Source: Aquiluna borgnonia (GTDB lineage: Bacteria > Actinomycetota > Actinomycetes > Actinomycetales > Microbacteriaceae). Taken from it: a DNA stretch of 64,000 nucleotides. Shown in pieces: positions 11,090 through 21,105 of the stretch (position 1 is its first letter; the number at the start of each line of letters is the position of its first letter). Position numbers and translations under genes: made by a program. Where the stretch lies: contig NZ_CP054056.1 in the NCBI RefSeq assembly GCF_013283855.1, positions 930,001 to 994,000 on the forward strand. Reading direction: 5' to 3'. The notes below the pieces were generated by a model. The model was not told where the DNA came from. It saw nothing but the letters and a program-made list of their open reading frames with translations, and searched no databases.

Positions 11090-11938
11090 CTATCTCACCG
11101 CTGTGATGGTTCTAAATCTAAAGGTCGCATCTTGGAACGCTGAAACTCTCTGCCAACCGTCCTCCAATAGTAATTGACGGATGGCATTCGATTGACCGTC
11201 GGCATGCTCTAAAACCAATAGCCCTCCTGTGCGTAGCAGTGCAGCAGCGACACCGGAAATATCTCGGATCACATCCAGGCCATCCGGCCCCCCGTAAAGA
11301 GCCAGAGCGGGGTCAAAGTCTCGCACCTCAGGATCAATCGGGACGGCATCATCCGGAATGTAGGGCGGGTTTGAGATAACCACGTCCATAGTCCCCACTA
11401 GATCCCCCACCACCTGCTGCATTGCACCCAAGCGCAGTTCAATTTCCGGTGCCAAAGCCTCGATGTTTCTGGCTGCGAAGGCGTGAGCCTCAGGCGAAAG
11501 CTCAACCGCATAGACCTTGGTTTGAGGCGCCTCTGTCGCCATAGCAATGGCGATGGCACCAGAACCGGTTCCTAGGTCAATCGCCCTGCCGGGACTTGGA
11601 AGTAGTTTTAGGAAGTCAATGGCGTATTGCACCACCTGCTCAGTTTCAGGTCGTGGAATGAATACCCCGGGACCCACGGCAAGCTCAACTGATCGAAAAG
11701 GTGCTGTGCCCGTGATGTGCTGCAGCGGCTCGCGTTTTACACGGCGCTCCAGAGCCGCGTTAAAGACAAGCAGCTGAACGTCAGTTAGGCCAAAATCAAA
11801 GGTAATTCGGGTGAAAAGTTCAGACCTATCTACCTGCAGGCAGTGACAGAGCAACCAGGTCGCATCGGCCTGCGGGGAGGGAACCCCGGCTAAGGTGAGC
11901 TGGTCAGAAGCAAAGGCGAGCGCCTCAACGAGCTTCAC
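11090..11938 (-). CDS. prmC: Peptide chain release factor N5-glutamine methyltransferase
   Basis: PrmC methylates the glutamine of the GGQ loop in release factors RF1 and RF2. The 282-residue protein has the N-terminal helical recognition domain, a SAM-binding glycine loop (DLGTGSGAIAIA) and the catalytic NPPY motif (VISNPPYIPDD). It lies immediately after prfA, the gene for one of its substrates, sharing one base with it, so coexpression with the substrate is expected. Confidence 0.96.
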   Translation of the reverse strand: MKLVEALAFASDQLTLAGVPSPQADATWLLCHCLQVDRSELFTRITFDFGLTDVQLLVFNAALERRVKREPLQHITGTAPFRSVELAVGPGVFIPRPETEQVVQYAIDFLKLLPSPGRAIDLGTGSGAIAIAMATEAPQTKVYAVELSPEAHAFAARNIEALAPEIELRLGAMQQVVGDLVGTMDVVISNPPYIPDDAVPIDPEVRDFDPALALYGGPDGLDVIRDISGVAAALLRTGGLLVLEHADGQSNAIRQLLLEDGWQRVSAFQDATFRFRTITAVR

Positions 11939-13014
11939 TACTCACCCTGAAGTGCCGCGAGTCTGGACTCTTCGTCAAGTTTGATGCAGGACTGGACAAT
12001 CGGCTCCAGCGCACCATCCATTACCTGATCAAGGTTGTAGGCCTTGTAGCCGGTTCGGTGATCGGCAATGCGATTCTCTGGAAAGTTATACGTGCGAATG
12101 CGCTCGGAGCGATCCACGGTTCTGACCTGTGACTTGCGAGCCGCTGACTGCTCAGCCTCAATGGCCTCCTGCTGAGCAGCCAAGATGCGAGCGCGTAGCA
12201 CACGCATGGCAGCCTCTCGGTTCTGCAACTGAGATTTTTCATTCTGCATCGAAACCACGATGCCGGTCGGCAAGTGGGTGATGCGCACTGCAGAGTCAGT
12301 GGTGTTGACAGACTGCCCGCCAGGGCCTGATGAGCGGAAAACGTCGATGCGAATATCGTTTTGACTGATCTCCACTTCCTCGGGTTCATCAACCTCGGGG
12401 AAAATCAATACTCCCGCAGCGGAGGTGTGAATTCGGCCTTGGGTCTCCGTTGCCGGCACACGCTGAACTCTGTGAACTCCACCCTCAAATTTCAGGTGCG
12501 CCCAGACTCCCCCGGCTGGGTCGGTGCTCGTGGATTTGATTGCCACCTGCACGTCCTTGATCCCACCGAGGTCAGACTCGGTCCGGTCTAGGATTTCAGC
12601 CTTCCAGCCCTTGGACTGCGCGTAGTGGATGTACATGCGAAGCAGGTCTCCGGCAAACAGGGCTGACTCGGCGCCACCCTCACCGGCCTTGATCTCCATG
12701 ATTACGTCTCGACCATCATCTGGATCTCTCGGAATCAACAGGCGGCGAAGTTTCTCGTTAGCCTCTTTGAGCATCGCCTCAAGGTTCGGTAGCTCCTCGG
12801 CAAAGGCCTCGTCCTCTTTGGCCAATTCCTTGGCAGCAGCCAGGTCCTCGGTGTACTGAATCACATTAGCTTCGGCAGACATGATTGCGGAGAGCTCGGC
12901 GTAACGACGGTTTAGCTTCTTAGCCAGAGCTGGATTGGTGTGTACTGCCGAGTCGCTCAGTTGCTCTTGCAAACTTGCGTGCTCGGCCCTGAGGCCTGCA
13001 AGCGAATCGAGCAA
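11938..13014 (-). CDS. prfA: Peptide chain release factor 1
   Basis: RF1 ends translation at UAA and UAG. The 358-residue protein contains the stop-codon reading PxT motif in VPATETQGR and the catalytic GGQ loop in [10 protein letters not shown]. The start is a TTG directly after the rho stop codon (TAATTG); the protein aligns with RF1 family N-termini from this residue, which supports the unusual start. Translation probably depends on coupling to rho. In mycobacteria rpmE lies between rho and prfA; here nothing does. Confidence 0.97.
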   Translation of the reverse strand: MLDSLAGLRAEHASLQEQLSDSAVHTNPALAKKLNRRYAELSAIMSAEANVIQYTEDLAAAKELAKEDEAFAEELPNLEAMLKEANEKLRRLLIPRDPDDGRDVIMEIKAGEGGAESALFAGDLLRMYIHYAQSKGWKAEILDRTESDLGGIKDVQVAIKSTSTDPAGGVWAHLKFEGGVHRVQRVPATETQGRIHTSAAGVLIFPEVDEPEEVEISQNDIRIDVFRSSGPGGQSVNTTDSAVRITHLPTGIVVSMQNEKSQLQNREAAMRVLRARILAAQQEAIEAEQSAARKSQVRTVDRSERIRTYNFPENRIADHRTGYKAYNLDQVMDGALEPIVQSCIKLDEESRLAALQGE

Positions 13015-14580
13015 TTACTCAGCGTCACTCTCTTGTGGCACAGGCATTGACTTCTCTAGCTTCAGCAGGAACTCGACGTTTGAGGCGGTGTCCTTGAGGC
13101 GAGAGAGCACAAGCTCAAGAGCCTGCTGCTGCTCAAGACCAGCAAGAGCACGACGTAGCTTCCAAATGATCTTGGTCTCCTGAGGGCTCATCAGCATCTC
13201 TTCGCGACGAGTTCCAGAGGCGTTGATGTCTACCGCTGGGAAGATTCGCTTGTCAGCCAACTGACGCGATAGGCGAAGCTCCATGTTTCCAGTTCCCTTG
13301 AACTCCTCGAAAATAACCTCATCCATCTTGGATCCGGTCTCAACCAGGGCCGTGGCAAGGATGGTTAGCGACCCACCGTGCTCGATGTTTCTAGCCGCTC
13401 CAAAGAAGCGCTTTGGTGGGTAAAGTGCCGAGGAATCGACACCACCGGAGAGGATTCGACCAGATGCTGGGGCACTGAGGTTGTAGGCGCGGCCCAACCT
13501 GGTGATGGAATCCAGCAGCACAACGACGTCGTGGCCAAGCTCAACCAAGCGCTTTGCACGCTCAATAGCAAGCTCTGCAACGGTGGTGTGGTCATCAGCT
13601 GGACGGTCGAAGGTCGAGGCAATAACCTCACCCTTCACGGTGCGCTGCATGTCGGTAACTTCCTCGGGACGCTCATCAACCAGGACAACCATGAGGTGAA
13701 CCTCTGGGTTGTTGGTCGAGATAGCGTTTGCAATCGCCTGCAACACGAGAGTCTTTCCAGCCTTCGGAGGCGAGACAATCAGTCCGCGCTGACCCTTACC
13801 GATTGGGGCAACCAGATCAATAATTCGGGTCGAAAGTTTTTTGTTGTCAGTCTCGAGGCGAAGCCTGGTGTCTGGGTAAAGCGGGGTTAGCTTGCCAAAC
13901 TCAACGCGAGCGGCCGCTTCCTCCATGGTCTGTCCGTTGATGGAGTCAACGCGCACCAGCGCATTGAACTTCTGGCGCTGGTTGCCCTGCTCCTCGCGGG
14001 GTTGGCGAATTGCTCCGACAACAGCGTCACCCTTTCGCAGGTTGTACTTCTTGACCTGGCCCAAAGAAACGTAGACGTCGTTTGGACCTGGGAGGTAACC
14101 GGAGGTACGCAGGAACGCGTAGTTCTCCAGGACATCGAGAATTCCAGCCACTGGGACTAGAACATCATCCTCGGTGATTTCTGGCTCTTGCTCGTCCTGG
14201 TTTCCACCGCGACGACGGTCACGGTCACGGAAGCGGCCACGACGGTTTCTACCGCCGCGGCGGTCATCATCGCGCTCGTTGCGGTTGTTGTCTCGGTCAG
14301 AACCTCTGGTCTCGCGATCTTCGCGACCCTCGGTGCGCTCTTGACGCTCTGGCTGAGACTCAGCGGCTGGTGCTCCAGCACTTTCAGTCTTCTCAGCAGC
14401 ACCCTCGGTGCGGGCTGGACGGGTGCGGCGGCGAGGAGCTGCCTTCTCGCCAGCCTCTGCCTTGGGGGCTTCGGAGCTGGCCTCAGTCTTTGGGGCCGAA
14501 GCTGCAGCATCGGTGGAAACTTTTGCGCTGGTTGCGCGACGGGTTCTTTTTACAGGTTGTTCCTGCTGGATTTCATCCAT
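13015..14580 (-). CDS. rho: Transcription termination factor Rho
   Basis: Rho is the hexameric RNA-dependent helicase that ends untranslated transcription. The first 125 or so residues are a low-complexity, Ala/Glu/Arg-rich extension ending in an RGG-like basic stretch, as is typical for actinobacterial Rho and thought to bind RNA. It is followed by the OLD-fold RNA-binding domain (from about residue 135) and the ATPase domain with SPPKAGKT as the P-loop and the [11 protein letters not shown] segment. Length is 521 residues. The nearly universal overlap of convergent genes in this window leaves little room for hairpin terminators, which would make Rho important. Confidence 0.97.
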   Translation of the reverse strand: MDEIQQEQPVKRTRRATSAKVSTDAAASAPKTEASSEAPKAEAGEKAAPRRRTRPARTEGAAEKTESAGAPAAESQPERQERTEGREDRETRGSDRDNNRNERDDDRRGGRNRRGRFRDRDRRRGGNQDEQEPEITEDDVLVPVAGILDVLENYAFLRTSGYLPGPNDVYVSLGQVKKYNLRKGDAVVGAIRQPREEQGNQRQKFNALVRVDSINGQTMEEAAARVEFGKLTPLYPDTRLRLETDNKKLSTRIIDLVAPIGKGQRGLIVSPPKAGKTLVLQAIANAISTNNPEVHLMVVLVDERPEEVTDMQRTVKGEVIASTFDRPADDHTTVAELAIERAKRLVELGHDVVVLLDSITRLGRAYNLSAPASGRILSGGVDSSALYPPKRFFGAARNIEHGGSLTILATALVETGSKMDEVIFEEFKGTGNMELRLSRQLADKRIFPAVDINASGTRREEMLMSPQETKIIWKLRRALAGLEQQQALELVLSRLKDTASNVEFLLKLEKSMPVPQESDAE

Positions 14581-14652
14581 TGGTATTACTCATTTCTTGG
14601 CGGCATTCATGCCTGATTTGATAAGAAAACTTGAAGAATGCAGTGGCGGGCT

Positions 14653-15567
14653 TTAGACGCCTGATCCAGACTGCCTCTCAACACTAGCACCTTTGAAGTC
14701 AACTGCAAGCGGCAGTGCTTTCCATGTTGAAAACTCGCGCTCAACAAACTTGATGGCTTCGGCTCGCTTCGCAGGGTCATCCTCGAGCACCAGTACCGAA
14801 GGTCCAGCACCTGAGACCACGGCCGGGTGCCCCTTGGCACGCAGTTCCTCAATCAAGCGACTGGTTTCAGGCATGGCGCTGGCCCGATAGTTCTGGTGGA
14901 GGCGATCCTCGGTGGCAGCAAAAGTCAGCTCGGGGCTTTGCGTCAAAGCAGCCACCAGCAGCGCGGAGCGGGAAACATTGAATACCGCATCGGTGTGTGG
15001 GACAGATTCCGGCTGCAGGCTTCGGGCCAGCTTGGTTGACATTTGATTTGGCGGAACCAGCACCAGCGGCGAGATACCGCGGTGAACACTTAGCTTTTTG
15101 TGGTGCGGTCCGGTCTCGTCTTTCCAGGCGATGGTCAGACCACCAAACAGAGCGGGTGCGACATTGTCGGGGTGGCCCTCGATTTCAGTGGCAAAATCCA
15201 GAAGTTGCTGCTCAGTCAGCACAATCTCCGGCTGCAGCAGTCCAGCGGCAAGCATGATGCCTCCGGTGACAGCAGCTCCTGAGGAGCCCATACCGCGACC
15301 GTGGGGGATGTTGTTGTGGCAAGTGATACGAAGTGGCGGAAGGGTTTTTCCCATTCGATCAAAAACTAGCTTTAGGGTGCTGAAGATGAGGTTGCTCTCA
15401 TCGGTTGGAATGTCAGCTTCACCCTCGCCGACAATCTTGATTTCAAGCCCCGAGGAGATTACCTCTGCCTCGTACTGGTCGTAAAAGCTCAACGCCATAC
15501 CCAAAGTGTCAAAACCAGGACCCAGGTTTGCACTGGTCGCTGGAATCTTGACTATTACGCGAGTCAC
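14653..15567 (-). CDS. thrB: Homoserine kinase
   Basis: ThrB phosphorylates homoserine in threonine synthesis. The 304-residue GHMP kinase has the N-terminal substrate segment KIPATSANLGPGFDTLG, the ATP-binding HGRGMGSSGAAV loop near residues 90-102 and the C-terminal GHPAVVSGAGPSVL motif. Its start overlaps the thrC stop by four bases, so the two are translationally coupled. A 72-base gap follows before rho. Confidence 0.97.
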   Translation of the reverse strand: MTRVIVKIPATSANLGPGFDTLGMALSFYDQYEAEVISSGLEIKIVGEGEADIPTDESNLIFSTLKLVFDRMGKTLPPLRITCHNNIPHGRGMGSSGAAVTGGIMLAAGLLQPEIVLTEQQLLDFATEIEGHPDNVAPALFGGLTIAWKDETGPHHKKLSVHRGISPLVLVPPNQMSTKLARSLQPESVPHTDAVFNVSRSALLVAALTQSPELTFAATEDRLHQNYRASAMPETSRLIEELRAKGHPAVVSGAGPSVLVLEDDPAKRAEAIKFVEREFSTWKALPLAVDFKGASVERQSGSGV

Positions 15568-16646
15568 TTGTTTCGCTCCAGCCCGAGCACTTCGGCAACC
15601 GAAGCGGCAGTTGCGGAGACCTTCTTTGGCTTGATCTGACGACCGCGGTCGTCCTTGAGGGCCCAGTCTGGATCCTTTAGGCCGTGGCCGGTAACGGTAA
15701 CGACTATGGAATCAACCTTCGGTAGCTCACCCTTGAGCTTGGCCTTGTAAAGACCAGCCGCTCCAGTGGCGCTGGAAGGCTCAACGAATACGCCGGTTTC
15801 TTGCGACAGGAACCTGTGCATCCATAGAATTTCACGATCGCTAACTGCCCCAAAGGCACCACCGGTGTCTCGCTTTGCCTCTTGCGCCAGATCCCAGGAG
15901 GCTGGGTTACCGATCCGAATAGCAGTAGCGATGGTCTCCGGCTTTGCAACCGGCGAACCCTTCATGAATGGTGCCGCACCCTCGGCCTGAATACCGTAGA
16001 GCATCGGCAGCTTGGAAATCCGTCCAGCATCGCGATCCTCGCGATAGCCGAGGTGGTAGGCGGAAATGTTTCCGGCGTTGCCAAGTGGCATGGCGTGGAG
16101 ATCCGGTGCAAACCCAAGCGCATCAAAAACCTCAAACGCGGCAGTCTTCTGACCCTGCAGGCGATCCGGATTCACGGAGTTCACCAAGAACACCGGGTAG
16201 TTCTCACTGAGCTCTCTGGCCAGGCGAAGGCAATCGTCAAAGTTTCCACGAACCTGAAGAATCTGCCCTTTGTGGGCAACTGCCTGAGAGAGCTTGCCCC
16301 AGGAGATTTTTCCGGCTGGAACCAAGACGACCGCCTGCATGCCTCCGGCAACAGCGTAGGCAGCAGCAGCGGCTGAGGTGTTTCCGGTGGAGGCCGCGAT
16401 TACAGCCCTTGCGCCCTTGCCCTTGGCTTTAGAAACCGCAGTTGTCATGCCGCGGTCTTTGAAGGAGCCGGTTGGGTTCATGCCCTCGTATTTCAGGTGA
16501 ACGCTACCGACATCCAGGAGTTTCGCCAGCGCCGGAGCCGCAATGAGTGGAGTTCCGCCCTCACCCAAGGTGACGATTGGATCGTCCTGGGTAAAAGGAA
16601 GTCGATCAAAGTATTCGCGAATCACTCCGCGCCACTGGTGAGCCAT
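15564..16646 (-). CDS. thrC: Threonine synthase
   Basis: The pyridoxal-phosphate enzyme converts O-phosphohomoserine to threonine. The PLP-binding lysine is Lys63 in the motif PTGSFKDRGM, and the phosphate-binding loop PLGNAGNISAYHLGY and the ASTGNTSAAAA segment are intact. With 360 residues it is the short class of threonine synthases found in actinobacteria. It begins one base after the hom stop and overlaps thrB by four bases. Confidence 0.97.
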   Translation of the reverse strand: MAHQWRGVIREYFDRLPFTQDDPIVTLGEGGTPLIAAPALAKLLDVGSVHLKYEGMNPTGSFKDRGMTTAVSKAKGKGARAVIAASTGNTSAAAAAYAVAGGMQAVVLVPAGKISWGKLSQAVAHKGQILQVRGNFDDCLRLARELSENYPVFLVNSVNPDRLQGQKTAAFEVFDALGFAPDLHAMPLGNAGNISAYHLGYREDRDAGRISKLPMLYGIQAEGAAPFMKGSPVAKPETIATAIRIGNPASWDLAQEAKRDTGGAFGAVSDREILWMHRFLSQETGVFVEPSSATGAAGLYKAKLKGELPKVDSIVVTVTGHGLKDPDWALKDDRGRQIKPKKVSATAASVAEVLGLERNK

Positions 16647-17957
16647 TTAGATTCCCTCCACTCGTATCACCGAGTCAACGTTTTGAACTGCAGCATTTGA
16701 TCGCAAATCAGCCACGACCGAGTCCAAATCTCGCTCGCTGGCCTCATGGGTTGTGATGGTAAGCAGGGCACCCGAGTCCTTACCGGCTGGGTTCTGATCG
16801 ACGGTCTCCACACTCACCTCGTGGTTTGCAAAGACGGTTGCCACCGACGCCAAAACTCCGGGTAGGTCAGTGACGCGGAGTGTCACCTGATAGCGGGTGG
16901 TCACCGCCTGCACAGGAAGAATCGGGAGGTTGGCATGCACTGAATCGGCAAGACCAGGACCGCCTGCAAGGTGGCGCTTGGCAGCCCCAACCAAATCGCC
17001 CAGCACCGCAGAGGCAGTCTGAGTTCCACCGGCACCTGCCCCGTAAAACATCAGCTGCCCGGCGCTCTCGGCCTCAACGAAGACCGCGTTGTAGGCACCC
17101 CTGACTGCAGCCAGCGGATGCTCTTCAGGAATCAGCGTGGGGTGGACTCTGACGGCAATTCCCTCAGGTTGGCCATCGCTCGCCGGAATACGCTCGCAAA
17201 TTGCCAAAAGCTTTACCGCGTAGCCAGACTCCCGAGCGGTTTCGATCTGCAGGGCCGTCACCTTGGTAATGCCCTCGCGATAAACCTGCTCGACCGGAAC
17301 CTCGGAGTGGAAGGCGAGCGATGCCAAAATGGCCGCCTTGCTAGCCGCATCAAAGCCCTCGACATCAGCGGTGGGGTCAGCTTCTGCGTAACCCAGGTCC
17401 TGCGCCTCCCTGAGCGCGTCCTCGAAGCTAGCACCGGTGGATTCCATGCGGTCCAAAATGAAGTTCGTGGTTCCGTTGACGATGCCCATGACCTTGTTGA
17501 CTTTGTCGCCAGCGAGAGACTCGCGCAGCGGCCTGATGATTGGAATCGCTCCACCTACGGCAGCTTCAAAGTAGAGCTGAGCACCAAGCTGCTCGGCAAG
17601 ATCAAAAAGCTCGGGACCGTGGGCAGCAATCAGAGCCTTGTTGGCAGTAATCACATCAGCTCCGCTGTTGAGCGCCATACGAACGTATGATCTGGCAGGC
17701 TCAATGCCACCCATCAGCTCAATGACCAAGTCGGAAGATTCAATGAGCGCCTCGGCGTCAGTGGTGAAGAGGTGGCTGGGCAGATTCCCCTCGCGCTTGG
17801 AATCTAGATTCCGCACCGCGATTCCGGTCAGTTCAAGCTCTGCACCAACGCGCTGGGCCAACTCCTCTTTATTCTCAATCAAAAGTCTTGCAACCTGAGA
17901 GCCCACAGAGCCCGCTCCCAGCAGCGCAACACGAATTGGTCGGTATGCGGTTTGCAT
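16647..17957 (-). CDS. hom: Homoserine dehydrogenase
   Basis: Hom reduces aspartate semialdehyde to homoserine, the branch point between lysine and threonine/methionine. The NAD(P)-binding loop GAGSVGSQVARLL is at the N-terminus, the catalytic region includes the ELMGGIEPARSYV and NGTTNFILDRME segments, and a C-terminal ACT domain (from about residue 350, VTLRVTDLPGVLASVA) is the usual site of threonine feedback inhibition. At 436 residues it is a stand-alone enzyme, not fused to aspartokinase. It abuts lysA and thrC. Confidence 0.97.
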   Translation of the reverse strand: MQTAYRPIRVALLGAGSVGSQVARLLIENKEELAQRVGAELELTGIAVRNLDSKREGNLPSHLFTTDAEALIESSDLVIELMGGIEPARSYVRMALNSGADVITANKALIAAHGPELFDLAEQLGAQLYFEAAVGGAIPIIRPLRESLAGDKVNKVMGIVNGTTNFILDRMESTGASFEDALREAQDLGYAEADPTADVEGFDAASKAAILASLAFHSEVPVEQVYREGITKVTALQIETARESGYAVKLLAICERIPASDGQPEGIAVRVHPTLIPEEHPLAAVRGAYNAVFVEAESAGQLMFYGAGAGGTQTASAVLGDLVGAAKRHLAGGPGLADSVHANLPILPVQAVTTRYQVTLRVTDLPGVLASVATVFANHEVSVETVDQNPAGKDSGALLTITTHEASERDLDSVVADLRSNAAVQNVDSVIRVEGI

Positions 17958-19364
17958 TTATTCGGCCCTTCCGCCTTGGTAGCCAGCATCCCGGCTCAGC
18001 AAATCCTGTTCAGTTTCAGCCCGGATTAGAAGTGAGCTGTTTCCTGATTTGACCGCAACCATCGCAGGCCTGGTCAAAAAGTTGTAGTTAGAAGATAGCG
18101 AAAAGCAGTAGGCGCCGGTGGCAGCAACCGCGAGTATGTCGTTTACCGCCACATCGCTGGGGAGATACTCGTGGCGCACCACAATGTCTCCAGACTCGCA
18201 GTGCTTTCCAACCACGCGCGAAAGCGCCGGGGTTGCCGAGGAAACTCTTGAGGCAATCAAAGCCGAATATTCAGCCTGATACAGCGCAGGTCTGGCGTTA
18301 TCGCTCATGCCGCCGTCAACACTCACGTACTTCCTAGTTGCCCCAGCACCCGACTCAGAAACTGAGACGTCCTTGATCGTTCCAACCGAATAGAGCGTGA
18401 TGCCGGCCGGTCCGGAAATCACTCGTCCAGGCTCGAAAGCGAGTTTTGGAACGGCGATACCTAGCGCTGAGCACTTGTCGGCCACCGCTTTTGCAATTCG
18501 CGTGGCCATCTCGGCGATAGCAAGTGGGTGGTCTGCCTTTGTGTAGGAGATGCCGAATCCACCGCCCAGGTTTAGCTCTGGAACCTCTCCCCCGGCAAGG
18601 AGCTGGGCATGGACATCCAAAAGGCGCTCTGCAGCAGCCAAGAATCCATCAACCACAAAAATCTGCGAGCCAATGTGAGAGTGCAGACCCAGGAATCGAA
18701 GGTGGGAGTGTGATCGAATCTTGGCAACGAGGTCAGGAACATCGCTGAGAGCCACTCCAAATTTTTGGTCTTCCCGCGCGGTCGCCAGATGCTCATGCGT
18801 GTGAGCGTGAACGCCAGAGTTCACCCGAAGTCGAACTGGCTGAATCTTGTCTTGTGCTCCGGCAACTGAGGCGATGCGTTCAATTTCAATTTCTGAGTCG
18901 ATGACGATGGCGCCAACGCCGTAGGCGATAGCCCGGCCAATCTCCACGAGGGATTTGTTGTTGCCGTGCAGTCCGATACGCTCGCCCGGCATACCGGCAG
19001 CAATCGCAACGGCAAGCTCGCCCTGGGTCGAAACATCAACAGCTAGTCCGGCTTCATTCACCCACCGCACCACGTCAGTTGTCAACAGCGCCTTCGAGGC
19101 GTAGTAGAGCTTTGAGGTGGTGCCAATCTTGTTTGCCGCATCGCTGAAAGCTCGCTTGGTGCTGAGCAGTCGCGCCTCAAAGTCTTCCTGATCCACAACG
19201 TAGAGCGGTGATCCGTAGTTTCTAATCAGGTCGGATACCGCCACGCCGCCAACGGTCAGCTCCCCGTGCTGGTTTCGCCTGGCAGTTCTGGGCCAAATCT
19301 TCTGGTCAACGGCGTTCAGGTCACTCGGTGGAGTCAACCAGGCTGGGGCAAGTGGGTTTTTCAT
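17958..19364 (-). CDS. lysA: Diaminopimelate decarboxylase
   Basis: LysA decarboxylates meso-diaminopimelate to lysine. The PLP lysine is Lys91 in YYASKALL; the glycine-rich phosphate-binding segment LNLGGGFGISY and the active-site cysteine segment HCESGD are present. At 468 residues it is of normal actinobacterial length. It sits between argS and hom with no spacing on either side. dapD and dapE of the same pathway are also in this window near 60 kb. Confidence 0.97.
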   Translation of the reverse strand: MKNPLAPAWLTPPSDLNAVDQKIWPRTARRNQHGELTVGGVAVSDLIRNYGSPLYVVDQEDFEARLLSTKRAFSDAANKIGTTSKLYYASKALLTTDVVRWVNEAGLAVDVSTQGELAVAIAAGMPGERIGLHGNNKSLVEIGRAIAYGVGAIVIDSEIEIERIASVAGAQDKIQPVRLRVNSGVHAHTHEHLATAREDQKFGVALSDVPDLVAKIRSHSHLRFLGLHSHIGSQIFVVDGFLAAAERLLDVHAQLLAGGEVPELNLGGGFGISYTKADHPLAIAEMATRIAKAVADKCSALGIAVPKLAFEPGRVISGPAGITLYSVGTIKDVSVSESGAGATRKYVSVDGGMSDNARPALYQAEYSALIASRVSSATPALSRVVGKHCESGDIVVRHEYLPSDVAVNDILAVAATGAYCFSLSSNYNFLTRPAMVAVKSGNSSLLIRAETEQDLLSRDAGYQGGRAE

Positions 19365-21020
19365 CTACATCCTCTCCGGTGCGCTCACGCCAAGGAGGTG
19401 AAGACCGTTGGCTAGCACAACACCCGCGGCGTTGTTGAGCCAAAGCCTGGTTCGATGCACACTTTCGACACTTTGCTCTCCAAGTGGGGTTACTCGGCAG
19501 TTGTCATACCAGCGGTGGTAATTGCCAGCAACCAACTCGAGGTACCTTGCTACGCGATGGGGCTCCCGGAACTCTGCCGCTTGTGCAACCACCCGGGGAA
19601 ACTCACTGAGGGAGGCCAGAAGTTCTGATTCTGAAGCGTGACTGAGCAGTTCCGGCAGGAACTCGGTGTCATCAACACCCAGGGCGAGCGCATTCTTGGC
19701 AACCTGCTTGGTTCGCGCATGGGCGTACTGGACGTAGAACACTGGATTGTCATTGGTCTTTTTGCTCAGTTGCTCCAGGTCAACGTCGAGGGACTGGTTG
19801 ATTGAACTTCTTGCCAGCGCATACCGCGCCGCATCGACACCTACCGAATCAACCAGGTCTTCCATGGTTACCACGGTTCCAGCCCGCTTCGACATCCTTA
19901 CCGGCTCACCATCTCTGACCAGGTTCACCATCTGCCCGATCAAAATTTCCATGTTCAAGCCGGGGGTGTCCCCAAAGGCTGCGCAGAGTGCCATCATGCG
20001 CGGGACATAGCCGTGGTGATCGGCTCCGAGCATGTAGATGCAGCGATCAAACCCGCGTGAGCGCTTGTTCTGGTAGTAGGCGATATCTCCTGCGATGTAG
20101 GCGGCGTCTCCGTCGCTTTTTAGGATCACTCGATCCTTGTCATCCCCAAGCTCAGTGGATCTGAGCCAGACTGCACCTTCAGACTCGTAGATGTGACCAA
20201 GCTCGCGCAATCTTGCGATGGACTTTTCTACCTCGCCTGATTCATAGAGCGAGTTCTCGTGAAAATAAACGTCAAAGTCGACGCCAAAATCGTGCAGGGA
20301 CTGACGAATCTGCTCAAACATCAGCTCGACTCCGGCAGCCCGGAAGACCTCTTGGGCTTCGCTTTCAGGCAAACTCAGTGGATCGATGCTGCTTGAGGCC
20401 AACACCTGATTTGCAATTTCTTCAATGTATTGACCGGAATATCCGTCGTCGGGAGCCGGCTCTGCCTTAGCTCTTGCAAGTAAGGACCTAGCGAACCGGT
20501 CAATTTGAGCACCGTGGTCGTTGAAGTAATACTCCCGGGTAACCTCAGCACCCTGCGACTGGAAGATTCTTGCTAGCGAGTCGCCGACTGCAGCCCAGCG
20601 CGTGCCGCCCAAGTGAATTGGACCGGTTGGGTTAGCCGACACGAATTCGAGGTTTAGTTTGACTCCGCTTAGCGAATCTCCCCGCCCGTAGCCAGCTCCA
20701 GCGAGCACGATCTCTTTTGCCAGAGCACCGGTTGCGGAGTCTGAAACAAAAAGATTAATAAAGCCAGGTCCTGCAATCTCAACCTTTTCAACCCCATCAA
20801 CCTTTGCCAGTTCACCAACCAGCAAATTAGCGAAATCCCTCGGGCTCAAGCCGGCCTTTGACCCGAGCTGCATGGCGACGTTTGTGGCCCAGTCACCGTG
20901 ATCCCGATTCTTAGGGCGCTCCACCACGACAGATTCTGGAACATCAACAACTACAACCCCAGCGGAGACCAGGCGACCAATGCTGGCTGCGATGGCTGCG
21001 GATAACTGCTCTGGGTTCAC
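19365..21020 (-). CDS. argS: Arginyl-tRNA synthetase
   Basis: The 551-residue class I synthetase charges tRNA-Arg. It has the N-terminal Add-1 domain, the HIGH-type motif as HLGG in [16 protein letters not shown], a KMSK-like [14 protein letters not shown] segment and the C-terminal DALR-type anticodon domain. The start is a GTG at 21020 with AGGA six bases before it. It is the first gene of the long colinear run; a good -10 box lies about 60 bases upstream. A cognate tRNA-Arg(CCG) gene is 1.8 kb away. Confidence 0.97.
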   Translation of the reverse strand: MNPEQLSAAIAASIGRLVSAGVVVVDVPESVVVERPKNRDHGDWATNVAMQLGSKAGLSPRDFANLLVGELAKVDGVEKVEIAGPGFINLFVSDSATGALAKEIVLAGAGYGRGDSLSGVKLNLEFVSANPTGPIHLGGTRWAAVGDSLARIFQSQGAEVTREYYFNDHGAQIDRFARSLLARAKAEPAPDDGYSGQYIEEIANQVLASSSIDPLSLPESEAQEVFRAAGVELMFEQIRQSLHDFGVDFDVYFHENSLYESGEVEKSIARLRELGHIYESEGAVWLRSTELGDDKDRVILKSDGDAAYIAGDIAYYQNKRSRGFDRCIYMLGADHHGYVPRMMALCAAFGDTPGLNMEILIGQMVNLVRDGEPVRMSKRAGTVVTMEDLVDSVGVDAARYALARSSINQSLDVDLEQLSKKTNDNPVFYVQYAHARTKQVAKNALALGVDDTEFLPELLSHASESELLASLSEFPRVVAQAAEFREPHRVARYLELVAGNYHRWYDNCRVTPLGEQSVESVHRTRLWLNNAAGVVLANGLHLLGVSAPERM

Positions 21021-21079
21021 TTGGTTCCTGGCTTTTCTGGCGCGAAAATACGGAGTTTGGATTTCGGCGGTGAACCTAA

Positions 21080-21085
21080 ATCATA
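21080..21085 (-). promoter_or_regulatory. Candidate -10 box for argS and the downstream run
   Basis: TATGAT on the minus strand, about 59 bases before the argS GTG, matches the actinobacterial sigma-70 -10 consensus. No convincing -35 box is seen. The glucosidase gene ends 20 bases upstream, so this gap (21021-21105) is the natural place for the promoter of the argS-to-yaaA run. Confidence 0.45.
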
Positions 21086-21105
21086 CCCTTTGGGCCTTTT
21101 GCGAC

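Noticed and set aside
14157-14510. Repetitive Arg/Glu/Ala-rich stretch in rho as a possible frameshift or repeat insertion
   Set aside because: The frame is continuous and this low-complexity N-terminal extension is normal for actinobacterial Rho.
16971-17690. A 239-codon open frame on the plus strand opposite hom
   Set aside because: It is the antisense shadow of a well-conserved homoserine dehydrogenase; the product has no family-like features and no start signals.
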